This document shows, piece after piece, positions 1-8,284 of a DNA stretch of 64,000 bases. Within the stretch, counting starts at the first letter, position 1, and each line of letters starts with the position of its first letter. Made by a program: the position numbers and the translations under genes. The stretch lies in the NCBI RefSeq assembly GCF_029626235.1, contig NZ_JARUBO010000005.1:1272501-1336500 (forward strand), given 5' to 3'. Origin of the DNA: Micromonospora sp. WMMD1120. Its GTDB lineage: Bacteria; Actinomycetota; Actinomycetes; Mycobacteriales; Micromonosporaceae. Below the pieces are notes generated by a model. The model was not told where the DNA came from and searched no databases. It saw only the letters and a program-made list of their open reading frames with translations.

Positions 1-90
1 CGCGGCCGGGTCGATCGCCATCGACGCCCCGAACTCCGCGCTGAGCACGTCGACGATGTGCGTCGCGCGCTGGCCCCCTGAGCTGCTCAT
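1..90 (-). CDS. N-terminus of a protein running off the window, possibly DUF2252 family
   Basis: The first 30 codons of a minus-strand gene are present, starting at an ATG at position 90 and read as MSSSGGQRATHIVDVLSAEF onward. The pattern HIVDVL..EFG.SMA.DPAA resembles the start of actinobacterial DUF2252 proteins, but this is recall from a very short stretch. No strong ribosome binding site is visible upstream. The gene would be divergent from the secreted protein at 271. Confidence 0.4.
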   Translation of the reverse strand, partial: MSSSGGQRATHIVDVLSAEFGASMAIDPAA

Positions 91-270
91 GGTGCGCAGG
101 GTAGTGCGGCGGTTCCAGAACGAGGTGGCGATCCGTCCGGTCATCGACCATGATGTCTCGGTCACGGCACGGGGGCTGGGACACCACGGTTACGACGATC
201 GATCGCACCGCCCGCAGCGGGCGTGCGCGTGCCCCTTGCCGGACGTCGACCATGGAGGACCAGAAACACC

Positions 271-1188
271 ATGATCAAACGTACGGGGACACTGCTCACC
301 GCCGCCCTGCTCGGCCTGACCGCGACGATCGGCTGGGCCGGACCGGCCGCCGCCGCGCCGGCCGACGCTCCTACCGTCACGGTGAGCCGGCTGGTGCTCG
401 AACCGACCGAACGCGGCTACCGCGGCAGCATTCGCGTGACGGTCACCAACAACAGTGACAGCACGGATCACGTCACGTTCCAGATCCGGGAGGCGGTGGC
501 GGGCTCCTTCTCCGGTGGGCCCGAGTCGCTCTGCGAATCGGACGGCGTGTCGGAGGGGCGACTGGTCCGTTCCTGCGCCTTCCCGCGCAGTTCCGAGCTG
601 GCCCCGGGTGAGCGCCGTCAGGCCACCGTCGACTTCCAGGTGCTGACCAGTCCCCGCAGCTACCCGATGATCGCGGACGGTGGCCTGGTCACCGTGCAGT
701 CAGCGAACGTCGGGTCGTTGGAGACCATCCCGTTCAGCGCGCGGTTCCGCTCCCTCGACGGCACGCTGACCCGTCCGCAGACGTACGTTCAGGACGCCCT
801 GACGAACGCGTCCGTCGAGCTGATCGGTCCGGTGACCGACGGCCCGGAGAACACCCGACGGGTGCCGTTCCGGGTCCGGTACTCGGGTGACGCTCGGCAG
901 CTCGCCAACTCGCTCACCGCCACGCCGTTGCCCGCCGGGTCGATGATCCTCTTCACCGAACCCTTCGACGGCCCGGTCTACAGCGCACAGGCCTTCGTGC
1001 CGGGTGGGCTCCTGATGCAGGGCGAGGAGCGCGACGTGGCACTCTACATCACCCGGCCGACCGACCCGGCGGACGAGTCGAACCCGATCACCCTGGAGCT
1101 GAAGACCCACTACTGGGACGAGACGGTTCCCGACGTGGACCCGAGCGACAACACCGTCACGTTCAACCTGGCCCTGCCGACCAGCTGA
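271..1188 (+). CDS. secreted protein with two Ig-like modules (paralogue A)
   Basis: The protein has 305 residues. ATG 271 is preceded by GGAGGA at 254-259. A Sec signal peptide covers about residues 1-28, with cleavage near AAAA-PAD. The mature part looks like two beta-rich modules. The first has a VTVTNNS strand, a Cys pair (CESDG...SC) and the motif LAPGERRQATVDF. The second ends in a QGEERDVAL motif. It is paralogous along its whole length to the protein at 1991-2935, and its first module is echoed in the membrane protein at 3691-4902. I know of no function; a wall-associated or sensed extracellular role is a guess. Confidence 0.75.
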   Translation: MIKRTGTLLTAALLGLTATIGWAGPAAAAPADAPTVTVSRLVLEPTERGYRGSIRVTVTNNSDSTDHVTFQIREAVAGSFSGGPESLCESDGVSEGRLVRSCAFPRSSELAPGERRQATVDFQVLTSPRSYPMIADGGLVTVQSANVGSLETIPFSARFRSLDGTLTRPQTYVQDALTNASVELIGPVTDGPENTRRVPFRVRYSGDARQLANSLTATPLPAGSMILFTEPFDGPVYSAQAFVPGGLLMQGEERDVALYITRPTDPADESNPITLELKTHYWDETVPDVDPSDNTVTFNLALPTS

Positions 1189-1242
1189 CCCACCAGCGGC
1201 GGGCCGTCATCCGGACCAGCTCCGGGTGGCGGCCTGCAGCCG

Positions 1243-1824
1243 TCAGCGCGCCGTGGGTGGGCGGACCGGCGGGGCGGTGAGCGAGTCGACCGAGCGGGGC
1301 GCGGCGGCCTCGCGGGGTGGCGCGTCCAGCGGCGCGGCCAACGCGTCCCGCTGCGGCACCCCGCCGATGCCGGACTGCTCGGCCGCGATCTTCTCCTGCA
1401 GGCGCAGGATGCCGTGCAGCAACGCCTCCGGTCGGGGCGGGCAGCCGGGCACGTACACGTCGACCGGAATGAGCTGGTCGACGCCCTTGGTCACCGAGTA
1501 CGAGTCCCAGTAGGGGCCGCCGCAGTTCGAGCAGGCGCCGAACGAGATGACGTACTTCGGCTCGGGCATCTGGTCGTAGAGCCGCTTGATCGCCGGGGCC
1601 ATCTTGTCGGTCACCGTGCCCGAGACGACCATCAGATCGGCCTGCCGGGGGCCGTGGGCGAACGGGATCACGCCGAGCCGGATGAAGTCGTGCCGGCCCA
1701 TGCTGGTGGCGATGAACTCGATCGCGCAGCAGGCGAGGCCGAAGTTGAACACCCAGAGCGAGTAGCGGCGTCCCCAGTTCAACACGAACCGGATCGGCTC
1801 ACCGAGCACCGCCGGTAGCTGCAC
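1243..1824 (-). CDS. nuoB: NADH-quinone oxidoreductase subunit B (orphan NuoB paralogue)
   Basis: This 193-residue protein matches NuoB, the complex I subunit that holds the N2 [4Fe-4S] cluster. The cluster ligands are visible: [23 protein letters not shown] and [13 protein letters not shown]. The start is GTG 1824 ([10 protein letters not shown]), which removes a 12-codon extension and sits downstream of a GGAGGA/GAGAGGGGG stretch. The C-terminal 40 residues are Ala/Pro-rich and unlike the core. No other nuo gene is nearby, so it is probably a second copy rather than the one in a nuoA-N operon. It is flanked by two paralogous secreted-protein genes. Confidence 0.9.
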   Translation of the reverse strand: MQLPAVLGEPIRFVLNWGRRYSLWVFNFGLACCAIEFIATSMGRHDFIRLGVIPFAHGPRQADLMVVSGTVTDKMAPAIKRLYDQMPEPKYVISFGACSNCGGPYWDSYSVTKGVDQLIPVDVYVPGCPPRPEALLHGILRLQEKIAAEQSGIGGVPQRDALAAPLDAPPREAAAPRSVDSLTAPPVRPPTAR

Positions 1825-1990
1825 GGACGCCCCCTCTCTCCTCCACCGACAGTGAATCACAGTCGGATGTCGCGGACCGGACAGGCCGACACCGCGCTCC
1901 GCTGCAACCCCGAGGCCCGCTCAGGACTTTTAACGGGGTACGGCGCGCCGAGCAGGGGCGCCGCCAACGGGGACCACGGGAGGACTCTTG

Positions 1991-2935
1991 ATGAACACTC
2001 GTTCCAGACTGCGCGCCGGTGTGCTGCTGGGCTCGGCGCTGGCCCTGGTGGCAGCGCTGCCGGGCACCACCGCGCTGGCGTCGACCGGGACGCCGGCCGC
2101 CATCTCGACGGGCCGGCTGCTCCTGGAGCCGACCGCCGACGGTTACCGGGGCACACTGCCAGTGACCATCACCAACCGCAGTCGGGCCGCCGACTACTAC
2201 AGCATCCAGGTCACCGAGCCGGTCTCCGGCTCGTTCGACGGGTTGGCGCCCAGCACCGCCTGCGTCCAGGCCGGACGGGTGGAGAACCGGCGGGTCCTCG
2301 CGTGCTCGGTGCCGGGGCCGGACCTGGAGCCGGGTGAGCGACGCAGCTTCGACGTCGCCTTCGAGGTGCTGACCGCGCCCCGCCCGTACGCGATGAGCGC
2401 CACCGGTGGTCGGGTCGAGGTCGTGCCCGGGCACACCCAGCAGGTGGCCGCCGGTAAGGACTTCACCACACTGTTCCGGGCCACCACCGGATCGCTGCGC
2501 AACCCGCGACCGTACGTGCAGGACACCGTGGCGAATGCCGCGCTGGGCGCCGGGACCGGCGCGCTCACCCTGACCCGGCAGGCGGACGGGACGTACGCGG
2601 GCCGACTGTCGGTGACCGTGCGCTATGCGGGCGACGCCCCGCACGACTACCTGTGGGTCGAGGCGACACTGCCCGCCGGGGTGGAGATCGCCGGCACCGA
2701 TCCGCAGGACTCCCCGAGCTTCGGCGGGTTCTTCGAGGTCCCCGGTGGGCGGATGGCACCCGGCGAGGAACGCACGTTCGCGGTGCTGTTCCGGGCGTCG
2801 TCGGACGTCGTCGTCGGTGACCTCGGGATTGTCGAGATGGCCCTGAACACCCAGTACGGCGCGGGCGTGGTGGCCGACGGCGCTCCGGCCGACAACAGCG
2901 TCCAGGTCACGCTGAGCGCCTCCGGCGACAGCTGA
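1991..2935 (+). CDS. secreted protein with two Ig-like modules (paralogue B)
   Basis: The protein has 314 residues. ATG 1991 follows GGAGG at 1979-1983 with a 7-base gap; a TTG just upstream is less likely. A signal peptide spans about residues 1-31, with cleavage after TTALA. It is clearly paralogous to 271-1188. Shared landmarks are RLLLEPTADGYRGTLPVTITN, a Cys pair (ACVQAG...ACSVPG), LEPGERRSFDVAFEVLTAPRPY, RPYVQD.VANA, and a second-module APGEERTFAVLF. Function unknown. It lies just upstream of the sigma factor gene but is separated from it by a strong hairpin. Confidence 0.75.
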   Translation: MNTRSRLRAGVLLGSALALVAALPGTTALASTGTPAAISTGRLLLEPTADGYRGTLPVTITNRSRAADYYSIQVTEPVSGSFDGLAPSTACVQAGRVENRRVLACSVPGPDLEPGERRSFDVAFEVLTAPRPYAMSATGGRVEVVPGHTQQVAAGKDFTTLFRATTGSLRNPRPYVQDTVANAALGAGTGALTLTRQADGTYAGRLSVTVRYAGDAPHDYLWVEATLPAGVEIAGTDPQDSPSFGGFFEVPGGRMAPGEERTFAVLFRASSDVVVGDLGIVEMALNTQYGAGVVADGAPADNSVQVTLSASGDS

Positions 2936-2943
2936 CCCGGACC

Positions 2944-2984
2944 GTGCGTCGCCGGCCGGCACGGGGGTCTGGCCGGCGACGCAC
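2944..2984 (+). terminator. strong hairpin after paralogue B
   Basis: A perfect 14-bp stem is formed by GTGCGTCGCCGGCC (2944-2957) and its complement at 2971-2984, with a 13-base loop, starting 8 bases after the stop codon. There is no U-tract, as is common in actinomycete terminators. Confidence 0.65.
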
Positions 2985-3140
2985 GCGGGGCGCTGCCCCG
3001 ATCGGAGATGTGACTGTTGGCGGACGGCCAGCACGGCACCGGTGCCGGTGACCGTTGAGTCCGCAACCCCCTGGCCGACCGGTGAGCGTGACGACCGCCT
3101 CGGGCCATCCGACGGCGAACGGGGAGGGGCAGCAACAGTG

Positions 3141-3698
3141 ATGACGGGAGCCCGTGCCAACGAGCCGCCGGGGGCGACTGCCGCGGTCGACCGGGAGCGC
3201 GCCACGCCGGTGAGCTTCGACGACTTCTACCACGCGCACTACCGCAACGTGACCACCCAGCTCGGCGCGTACGTGGGCGACCTCTCGCAGGCCCAGGACC
3301 TCGCGCAGGAGGCGTTCTGCCGCGCGCTGGCCCGGTGGGACCGGCTGGCCCGGTACGACGACCCGGTCGCCTGGGTCCGTCAGGTCGCCTGGAACCTCGC
3401 CCGCAGCCGCTGGCGGAGGCTCCGGACCGCGCGCAACCACCTGCTGCGGCAGCGGCGGACGGAGGCCGCGATGGCGGGTCCGACACCCGATCGGGTGGCG
3501 ATCGACGCCGCGCTGGCCCAACTGCCCGCCAACCACCGACGGGCCGTCATCCTGCACTACCTCGCCGACCTGCCGGTCACCGAGATCGCGAGCCAGGAGG
3601 GGGTGGCCGAGGGCACCGTCAAGTCCTGGCTGCACCGGGGCCGGTCGGCGCTGGCGGGGTTGCTCGACGAGAGCGCGGAAGGAGAGGGCAATGTCTGA
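3141..3698 (+). CDS. ECF-type RNA polymerase sigma factor
   Basis: The protein has 185 residues. Region 2 is visible as FDDFYHAHYRNVTTQLGAYV followed by QDLAQEAFCRALARWDRL and DDPVAWVRQVAWNLARSRWR. Region 4 is ALAQLPANHRRAVILHYLAD followed by the helix-turn-helix VTEIASQEGVAEGTVKSWLHRGR. ATG 3141 (or GTG 3138) follows GGGGAGGGG at 3121-3129. The 3' end overlaps the next gene by 8 bases, indicating translational coupling with a membrane protein that is probably its regulator. The layout fits SigE-like actinobacterial ECF factors; the exact ECF group is not assigned. Confidence 0.9.
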   Translation: MTGARANEPPGATAAVDRERATPVSFDDFYHAHYRNVTTQLGAYVGDLSQAQDLAQEAFCRALARWDRLARYDDPVAWVRQVAWNLARSRWRRLRTARNHLLRQRRTEAAMAGPTPDRVAIDAALAQLPANHRRAVILHYLADLPVTEIASQEGVAEGTVKSWLHRGRSALAGLLDESAEGEGNV

Positions 3699-4902
3699 CG
3701 TCGACCCGCGGCTACGGGATCGGTTCGCCGCGTACCGCGCCGAGACGGTCACCCGGATCGCCAGCCCGGGTCCGGAGCAGGCCCGGCGTACCCTCCGCCT
3801 GCGCCGCCGACGGACGGCCGTGGCGGTGGCGGTGACCGCTGTCGCGCTGGCGGTCGCGCCGATCGTGGCCCATGGCGCGCTCCGCGACGACGGGTCGCTG
3901 CCGACGCCGGCGGAGACCGGCGCGCCGACCGGCACGCCGTCGACGACCACGCCCGCTCCGACACCGTCCAGCCCGCCCACGCCGGACGTCACCACCAGCA
4001 CCAGCCCGGCCGCGCCGGACGGCCGGATCAGTCGGGCGCAGTTGCTGGCCGCCCGCGTGGACCTGCCGGCGTGGCCCGCGGGCAGCCCGAAGACCTGCCT
4101 CACCTCAGACGTACGGCTGCAGCCCTCGTCGCGCACCGACTACGTATCCGTGCTGACCGATGTGGAGCTGCGCTACACCGACCTGGACGACGACGGCGCC
4201 ACAGAGACGGTCGCACTGGTCGCCTGCCGGTTCGGCGAGGCGTCGGCGAAGCAACTCGTCGCGTTCGACCGGGACCGGCAGGGTCGGATCGTCACCATGG
4301 CGCGCGTCGTCGGCACCGGGGAAGGGCTCGACGACATCACCGATGCCGCCGTCACGGCGGAGGGCGAGGTGCGGGCGCAGGTCGCGGACATCCAGCCCTG
4401 CTGCTCCATGCGGAGCTACTGGGCCCAGCAACAGTGGCGGACGTACCGCTGGACGGGTGACGGTTTCACCCAGAGCGACGGGCCGAGGTCTTTCGGCACC
4501 GACCCCCGGTTGACCGACCTGGTGCTGACCGGCGGCGACCTCGTACTCGGGCCGGCGGACGCCGGCGGGAAGCGTCCGGGCACCCTGACCCTGACCGTGA
4601 CGAACAGGGGACCGGTGGACGTCGCGAAGGTCGGCTTCGCGGAATTGAGTTTCGTCGGCGCGCTGACGAAGGCCGACTCGTCGATCTGCAGGCCGTGGCA
4701 GGAGGCTGACGAGTCGGGGACCAGCTGCCGCACCGCCGGCCTGCGGTCCGGAGAGCGCCGGACGTACACGTTCCACCTGCTCGTCGATCCGGCGGAGCTG
4801 GACCAGCCCAGCGTCAGGGCGGTGCACTTCGACGACCAGGACCGGCACTGGCAGGACCTGACCTACCGGGACAACAGGGTGGATGTGCGGGTCGTTTCCT
4901 GA
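3691..4902 (+). CDS. membrane protein coupled to the ECF sigma factor, putative anti-sigma/sensor
   Basis: The protein has 403 residues and overlaps the sigma gene (ATG 3691, sigma stop 3696-3698). A short Arg-rich cytosolic part (about 1-42) precedes one membrane segment (about 43-62), a Pro/Thr/Ser linker (about 68-110) and a large outer domain. No HxxxCxxC zinc anti-sigma motif is present, so the anti-sigma role rests on gene order only. The C-terminal outer module contains LTLTVTNRG, a Cys pair (SICRPW...SCRTAG) and LRSGERRTYTFHLLVD. This is the same pattern as in the two secreted paralogues upstream, suggesting a common fold and perhaps a common ligand or pathway. Confidence 0.7.
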   Translation: MSDVDPRLRDRFAAYRAETVTRIASPGPEQARRTLRLRRRRTAVAVAVTAVALAVAPIVAHGALRDDGSLPTPAETGAPTGTPSTTTPAPTPSSPPTPDVTTSTSPAAPDGRISRAQLLAARVDLPAWPAGSPKTCLTSDVRLQPSSRTDYVSVLTDVELRYTDLDDDGATETVALVACRFGEASAKQLVAFDRDRQGRIVTMARVVGTGEGLDDITDAAVTAEGEVRAQVADIQPCCSMRSYWAQQQWRTYRWTGDGFTQSDGPRSFGTDPRLTDLVLTGGDLVLGPADAGGKRPGTLTLTVTNRGPVDVAKVGFAELSFVGALTKADSSICRPWQEADESGTSCRTAGLRSGERRTYTFHLLVDPAELDQPSVRAVHFDDQDRHWQDLTYRDNRVDVRVVS

Positions 4903-4913
4903 CCCCGCCGATC

Positions 4914-4942
4914 GGGCCCGGCCGGAACACCCGGCCGGGCCC
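4914..4942. terminator. bidirectional hairpin between convergent genes
   Basis: A perfect 12-bp stem GGGCCCGGCCGG (4914-4925) pairs with 4931-4942 around a 5-base loop. It lies between the stops of the membrane regulator (+) and the decarboxylase (-), so it can serve both. Confidence 0.75.
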
Positions 4943-4954
4943 CGTGCCGCCCGG

Positions 4955-6463
4955 TCAGCCGGCGGACCAGGCCGGGCGCTGGAGCAGGCTGACGAACTCG
5001 ACGAGCAGCCGTTCGCGCAGCGCCGGTGGCGCGGTGTCGAGCAGGGTGTTGATCAGCGCCATCCGCTCCGGCAGCGGCCCCGCGCCCGACCCCGGCTCGC
5101 CGCTTAGGCCCAGCCCGCCGGCCAGGCCGGCGACGAATTCCGGTGTCAACGCCTCCGGGGTCAGGGCGCCGAGCACCGACGCCAGCTCGGCGGGCAGCCG
5201 CACCGGACCGGCGGACCGGGCGGCGGCCACCGCCGCGGCCAGGTCCGGCCCGAACTCGCCGACCCGGGGCGCGACCGCCGCGGTCACCGTGAGGTGCACG
5301 CTGACGGGCAGACCGGCGTACGACAGCTGGGGCTGGGTGTGCCAGCCACGCGCGGTCAGCTCGTCGACCAGCACGAACAGGTCCGGCCCGCCGTCGGTCG
5401 CGGTGAAGCAGACCACTGTGGACTCCGGCTCGGCCAGCAGCCGCAACCCGTCGACGGCGCGGACCGCGTCGGCCAGACCGGCGACGGCGTCCCGGGTGGC
5501 GGCGGCCAATCGCAGGTAGCCGTCGTCGCCGAGGTGGCGCAGTGTGGCGTACGCGGCGGCGATCGGCCCACCCGAGCGGGTCGAGGCGAGCACCGGGTTG
5601 ATCATCGTGTACCCGGGCCAGTCCGCGTACGCGAAGTACTGCGCCGCGCGCAGGGCGGCATCGCGGTGCAGGAGCACCGACACCCCCTTCGGGGCGTACG
5701 CGTACTTGTGCAGGTCCACCGAGATGGACGTGACTCCGGGCACGGAGAAGTCGAACGGCGGCACCGGCTCGCCGAGTCGACGCAGGTACGGCAGGGTCCA
5801 GCCGCCGAAGCAGGCATCCACGTGGCAGCGCACCCCGGCGGCGGCGGCCGACGCCGCGATCTCGGTGACCGGGTCCACCACCCCGTGCGCGTACGACGGC
5901 GCGGAGCAGGCGACGAGCACCGTCTCCGGGCGGATCGCGGCGGCCATCGCTACCGGGTCGGGGCGCAGCGTCTCCGGGGAGACCGGCACGACGTCCAGCG
6001 CCACCCGCAGGTAGTGCGCCGCCTTGGCGAACGCGGCGTGCGCCGTGGACGGCACCACGATCCGGGGCGCGGCGATCTCCGGGTGGGCGTCCCGGGCGGT
6101 CTTGACCGCGAGGATCAGCGACTCGGTGCCGCCGCTGGTGACGCTGCCGACGACATCCGGGGCTGCGCTGCCCGGCCCCGCGCCGAGCACCCGGCCCGCG
6201 GCAGCGACCAGCGCGTTCTCCATGGCCAGCAGCGAGGGGAACGCGGTCGGGTCCAGCCCGTTGACGTGGGCGCTCGCGGCGTGGGCGGTGGCGGTCAGGT
6301 CGTCCAGACCGGTCACCGCCGGGTCGTAGACGTACGCGAACAGCCGGCCACCGTGGGTGGGACGGTCCGCGCCGCGTAGCTGACGAAGCTCGGCCAGCAC
6401 CTGCTCGGCGGGTACCCCGGTGGCGGGGAGCGCCCCGGCCGCGACAGTGCTCTCGTCGATCAT
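4955..6463 (-). CDS. PLP-dependent group II decarboxylase / sphingosine-phosphate-lyase-like enzyme
   Basis: The protein has 502 residues of fold-type I PLP enzyme. The Schiff-base lysine is K253 in SVDLHKYAYAPKG. A phosphate-binding GGTES lies at 111-115 and the cofactor-stacking HVDACFGG at 214-221. The family includes glutamate, aromatic and sphingosine-phosphate substrates; the substrate here cannot be read from sequence. The C-terminal 90 residues are an extra helical segment. ATG 6463 overlaps the upstream transporter stop in an ATGA arrangement, so the two are translationally coupled and the transporter may supply the substrate. Transcription is toward lower coordinates, ending at the 4914-4942 hairpin. 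Confidence 0.85.
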   Translation of the reverse strand: MIDESTVAAGALPATGVPAEQVLAELRQLRGADRPTHGGRLFAYVYDPAVTGLDDLTATAHAASAHVNGLDPTAFPSLLAMENALVAAAGRVLGAGPGSAAPDVVGSVTSGGTESLILAVKTARDAHPEIAAPRIVVPSTAHAAFAKAAHYLRVALDVVPVSPETLRPDPVAMAAAIRPETVLVACSAPSYAHGVVDPVTEIAASAAAAGVRCHVDACFGGWTLPYLRRLGEPVPPFDFSVPGVTSISVDLHKYAYAPKGVSVLLHRDAALRAAQYFAYADWPGYTMINPVLASTRSGGPIAAAYATLRHLGDDGYLRLAAATRDAVAGLADAVRAVDGLRLLAEPESTVVCFTATDGGPDLFVLVDELTARGWHTQPQLSYAGLPVSVHLTVTAAVAPRVGEFGPDLAAAVAAARSAGPVRLPAELASVLGALTPEALTPEFVAGLAGGLGLSGEPGSGAGPLPERMALINTLLDTAPPALRERLLVEFVSLLQRPAWSAG

Positions 6464-7875
6464 GAGGTGATGGCACCCTTCTCGTGACGGTCGTGGTCCT
6501 CCGCGCCCCGTGCGACCTGATCGTCGCCCCGGCCGCCGCGCGGACCGAGCGTGTACTGGCGCAGGAGCAGGATCGGCGGCCCGATCAGCGCCGCCGGGAT
6601 CAGCGTGAAGCCCAGCAGGACGCCCAGGCGGGCGGTGTCGGACTGGATGGCCGCCGACCCGGTCTCCGAGGAGACGTAGCCGGACAGTTGCAGCACCAGA
6701 CCGTAGATGCCCGGCCCGAGCGCCAGACCGAGGGTCTCCCCGGCGGTCCACAGCCCGGTGAAGACGCCGGCCTGACGACGACCGGTGCGGGCCGTCTCGT
6801 CGGCGATGCAGTCCGGCAGCATCGCCAGCGCGAAGACCTGCTGCCCGGCGTAGCCCACGCCGAGCAGCGCGACCACCAGGTAGACCGCGACCGACGGCAA
6901 CAGCGGCGCGGCGACCAGGGCGAGCGCGCCGACGGCCAAAATCAGCGAGGCGACGACGAGCGCGGCCCGTTTGCCCAGCCGGGCGCCGGCCCTGCTCCAG
7001 AGCGGCATCACCAGCAGCGCCGGCCCGACGAAGCAGGCGAAGAGCACCGTCGGACCGCTCTCCTCGTCGCGCAGGATCTGCCCGGCGAAGTAGTTGACCC
7101 CGGCCAGGATCGTGGCCACCCCGGCGGACTGGACCACGAAGCAGATCAACAGGGCCCGGAACGGGCGGTGGGCGCCGGCCAGGGCGAGCTGGGCCCGCAG
7201 CGTCGGCTCGCTCTCGCCCACGGTGCCGGTCGGCGCGGACCGGGTGCCCAGAAACGCGCCGAGGGCGCCCAGGGCGATCAGCGCCGCCACGAACAACCCC
7301 ATCCACCGGTGCCCGGCCAGCCCGTCCCCACCGGCGCCGACCACCAGCGGCGCGACCGCTCCGGAGACCAGGATGGCCAGCGCCAGCACGGCGATCCGCC
7401 AGGTCATCAACCGGGTCCGCTCGGCGTGGTCGCCGGTCAGCTCCGCCGGCATCGCCACGTACGGCACCTGGAAGAAGGCGAACGCGGTGGCGGTGGCCAG
7501 GAAGGCGAAGGCGACGTACGCGGCGGCGGCCGAGCCGCTACCGAACGGCGCGGCGAAGATCGAGGCGAACAGCACCGCGAGCGCGAGGCCGGCGACCAGC
7601 AGGTACGGCCGGCGGGCTCCCCACCGGGACCGGGTGCGGTCGGAGATCCGCCCGGCGAACGGGTTGACCAGCACGTCCCAGGCCTTGGGCAGCAGGACCA
7701 GCACCGCCGCCAGTCCGGCGGCCACCCCGAGCGTGTCGGTCAGGTAGGGCAGCAGCAGCAGGCCCGGCACGGTGCCGAACGCGCCGGTCGCCAGTGAGCC
7801 GAGCGCGTAGCCGGCGTGCACCGACCGGGGCAGCGGACCCGGGGCTGACCTGCCGGTGCCCGGCGGCGTCGTCAT
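6460..7875 (-). CDS. MFS transporter of the glycoside/sugar:cation symporter (GPH) type
   Basis: The protein has 471 residues with about 12 hydrophobic segments. The GPH hallmark lies after the second segment: NPFAGRISDRTRSRWGARRP. FAFFQVPYVAMPAEL and the repeated loop region fit the same family. It is the middle gene of a three-gene minus-strand set, 15 bases after the alkyltransferase-like gene and overlapping the decarboxylase start by 4 bases (ATGA). The substrate is unknown. GPH members usually carry sugars, yet the partner enzyme suggests an amine or phosphorylated amino lipid, so the pairing is informative but unresolved. Confidence 0.85.
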   Translation of the reverse strand: MTTPPGTGRSAPGPLPRSVHAGYALGSLATGAFGTVPGLLLLPYLTDTLGVAAGLAAVLVLLPKAWDVLVNPFAGRISDRTRSRWGARRPYLLVAGLALAVLFASIFAAPFGSGSAAAAYVAFAFLATATAFAFFQVPYVAMPAELTGDHAERTRLMTWRIAVLALAILVSGAVAPLVVGAGGDGLAGHRWMGLFVAALIALGALGAFLGTRSAPTGTVGESEPTLRAQLALAGAHRPFRALLICFVVQSAGVATILAGVNYFAGQILRDEESGPTVLFACFVGPALLVMPLWSRAGARLGKRAALVVASLILAVGALALVAAPLLPSVAVYLVVALLGVGYAGQQVFALAMLPDCIADETARTGRRQAGVFTGLWTAGETLGLALGPGIYGLVLQLSGYVSSETGSAAIQSDTARLGVLLGFTLIPAALIGPPILLLRQYTLGPRGGRGDDQVARGAEDHDRHEKGAITS

Positions 7876-7890
7876 GGGGCCGAATGTTAC

Positions 7891-8223
7891 TCATGTTATG
7901 GCGCGGGTCACATCCCCCTCCTCCGGCGACCAACCCGCTGCCGCGATGTCGACCCTCTCGCCGCGCAGCGGCACGCCCTCCGAGCGCAGCCGGGCCCGCG
8001 CCTCCCGCTCGTGCCCCGGGGGCAGCCGCCCGCTCGCCGTCACCACCCGGTGCCAGGGCACCGAACCGCCGTACCGGGCCATGATGGTGCCGACCAGCCG
8101 GGCCGAGGTGCGACCCGAGCGCTCGGCCAACGCGTCGGCCACCCCGCCGTACGACATCACCCGGCCCTCCGGGATTCGCTCGACCAGGTCGAGCACCGCC
8201 TCCACGTACTCGTCAGGTGTCAC
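7891..8223 (-). CDS. alkyltransferase-like (ATL) DNA repair protein
   Basis: The protein has 110 residues with the MGMT fold, including the helix-turn-helix RVMSYGGVADALAERSG. The active-site PCHR of O6-alkylguanine alkyltransferases is replaced by PWHRV (W57), the hallmark of ATL proteins. These bind O6-alkylguanine lesions without transferring the alkyl group and hand them to nucleotide excision repair. GTG 8223 is the start (MTPDEYVEAV); no ATG is available in frame. It is the first gene of the set with the transporter and decarboxylase, and is divergent from proB across 61 bases. Confidence 0.85.
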   Translation of the reverse strand: MTPDEYVEAVLDLVERIPEGRVMSYGGVADALAERSGRTSARLVGTIMARYGGSVPWHRVVTASGRLPPGHEREARARLRSEGVPLRGERVDIAAAGWSPEEGDVTRAIT

Positions 8224-8284
8224 AATCCGCCACCATATGGGAACGCTGCCGGGCGGTCCCGCCGTGACCACGCAGAATGGTCGG

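Noticed and set aside
1189..1242. Hairpin between the secreted protein and nuoB as terminator
   Set aside because: The complementary segments are short and interrupted, much weaker than the other convergent-gene hairpins in the window.
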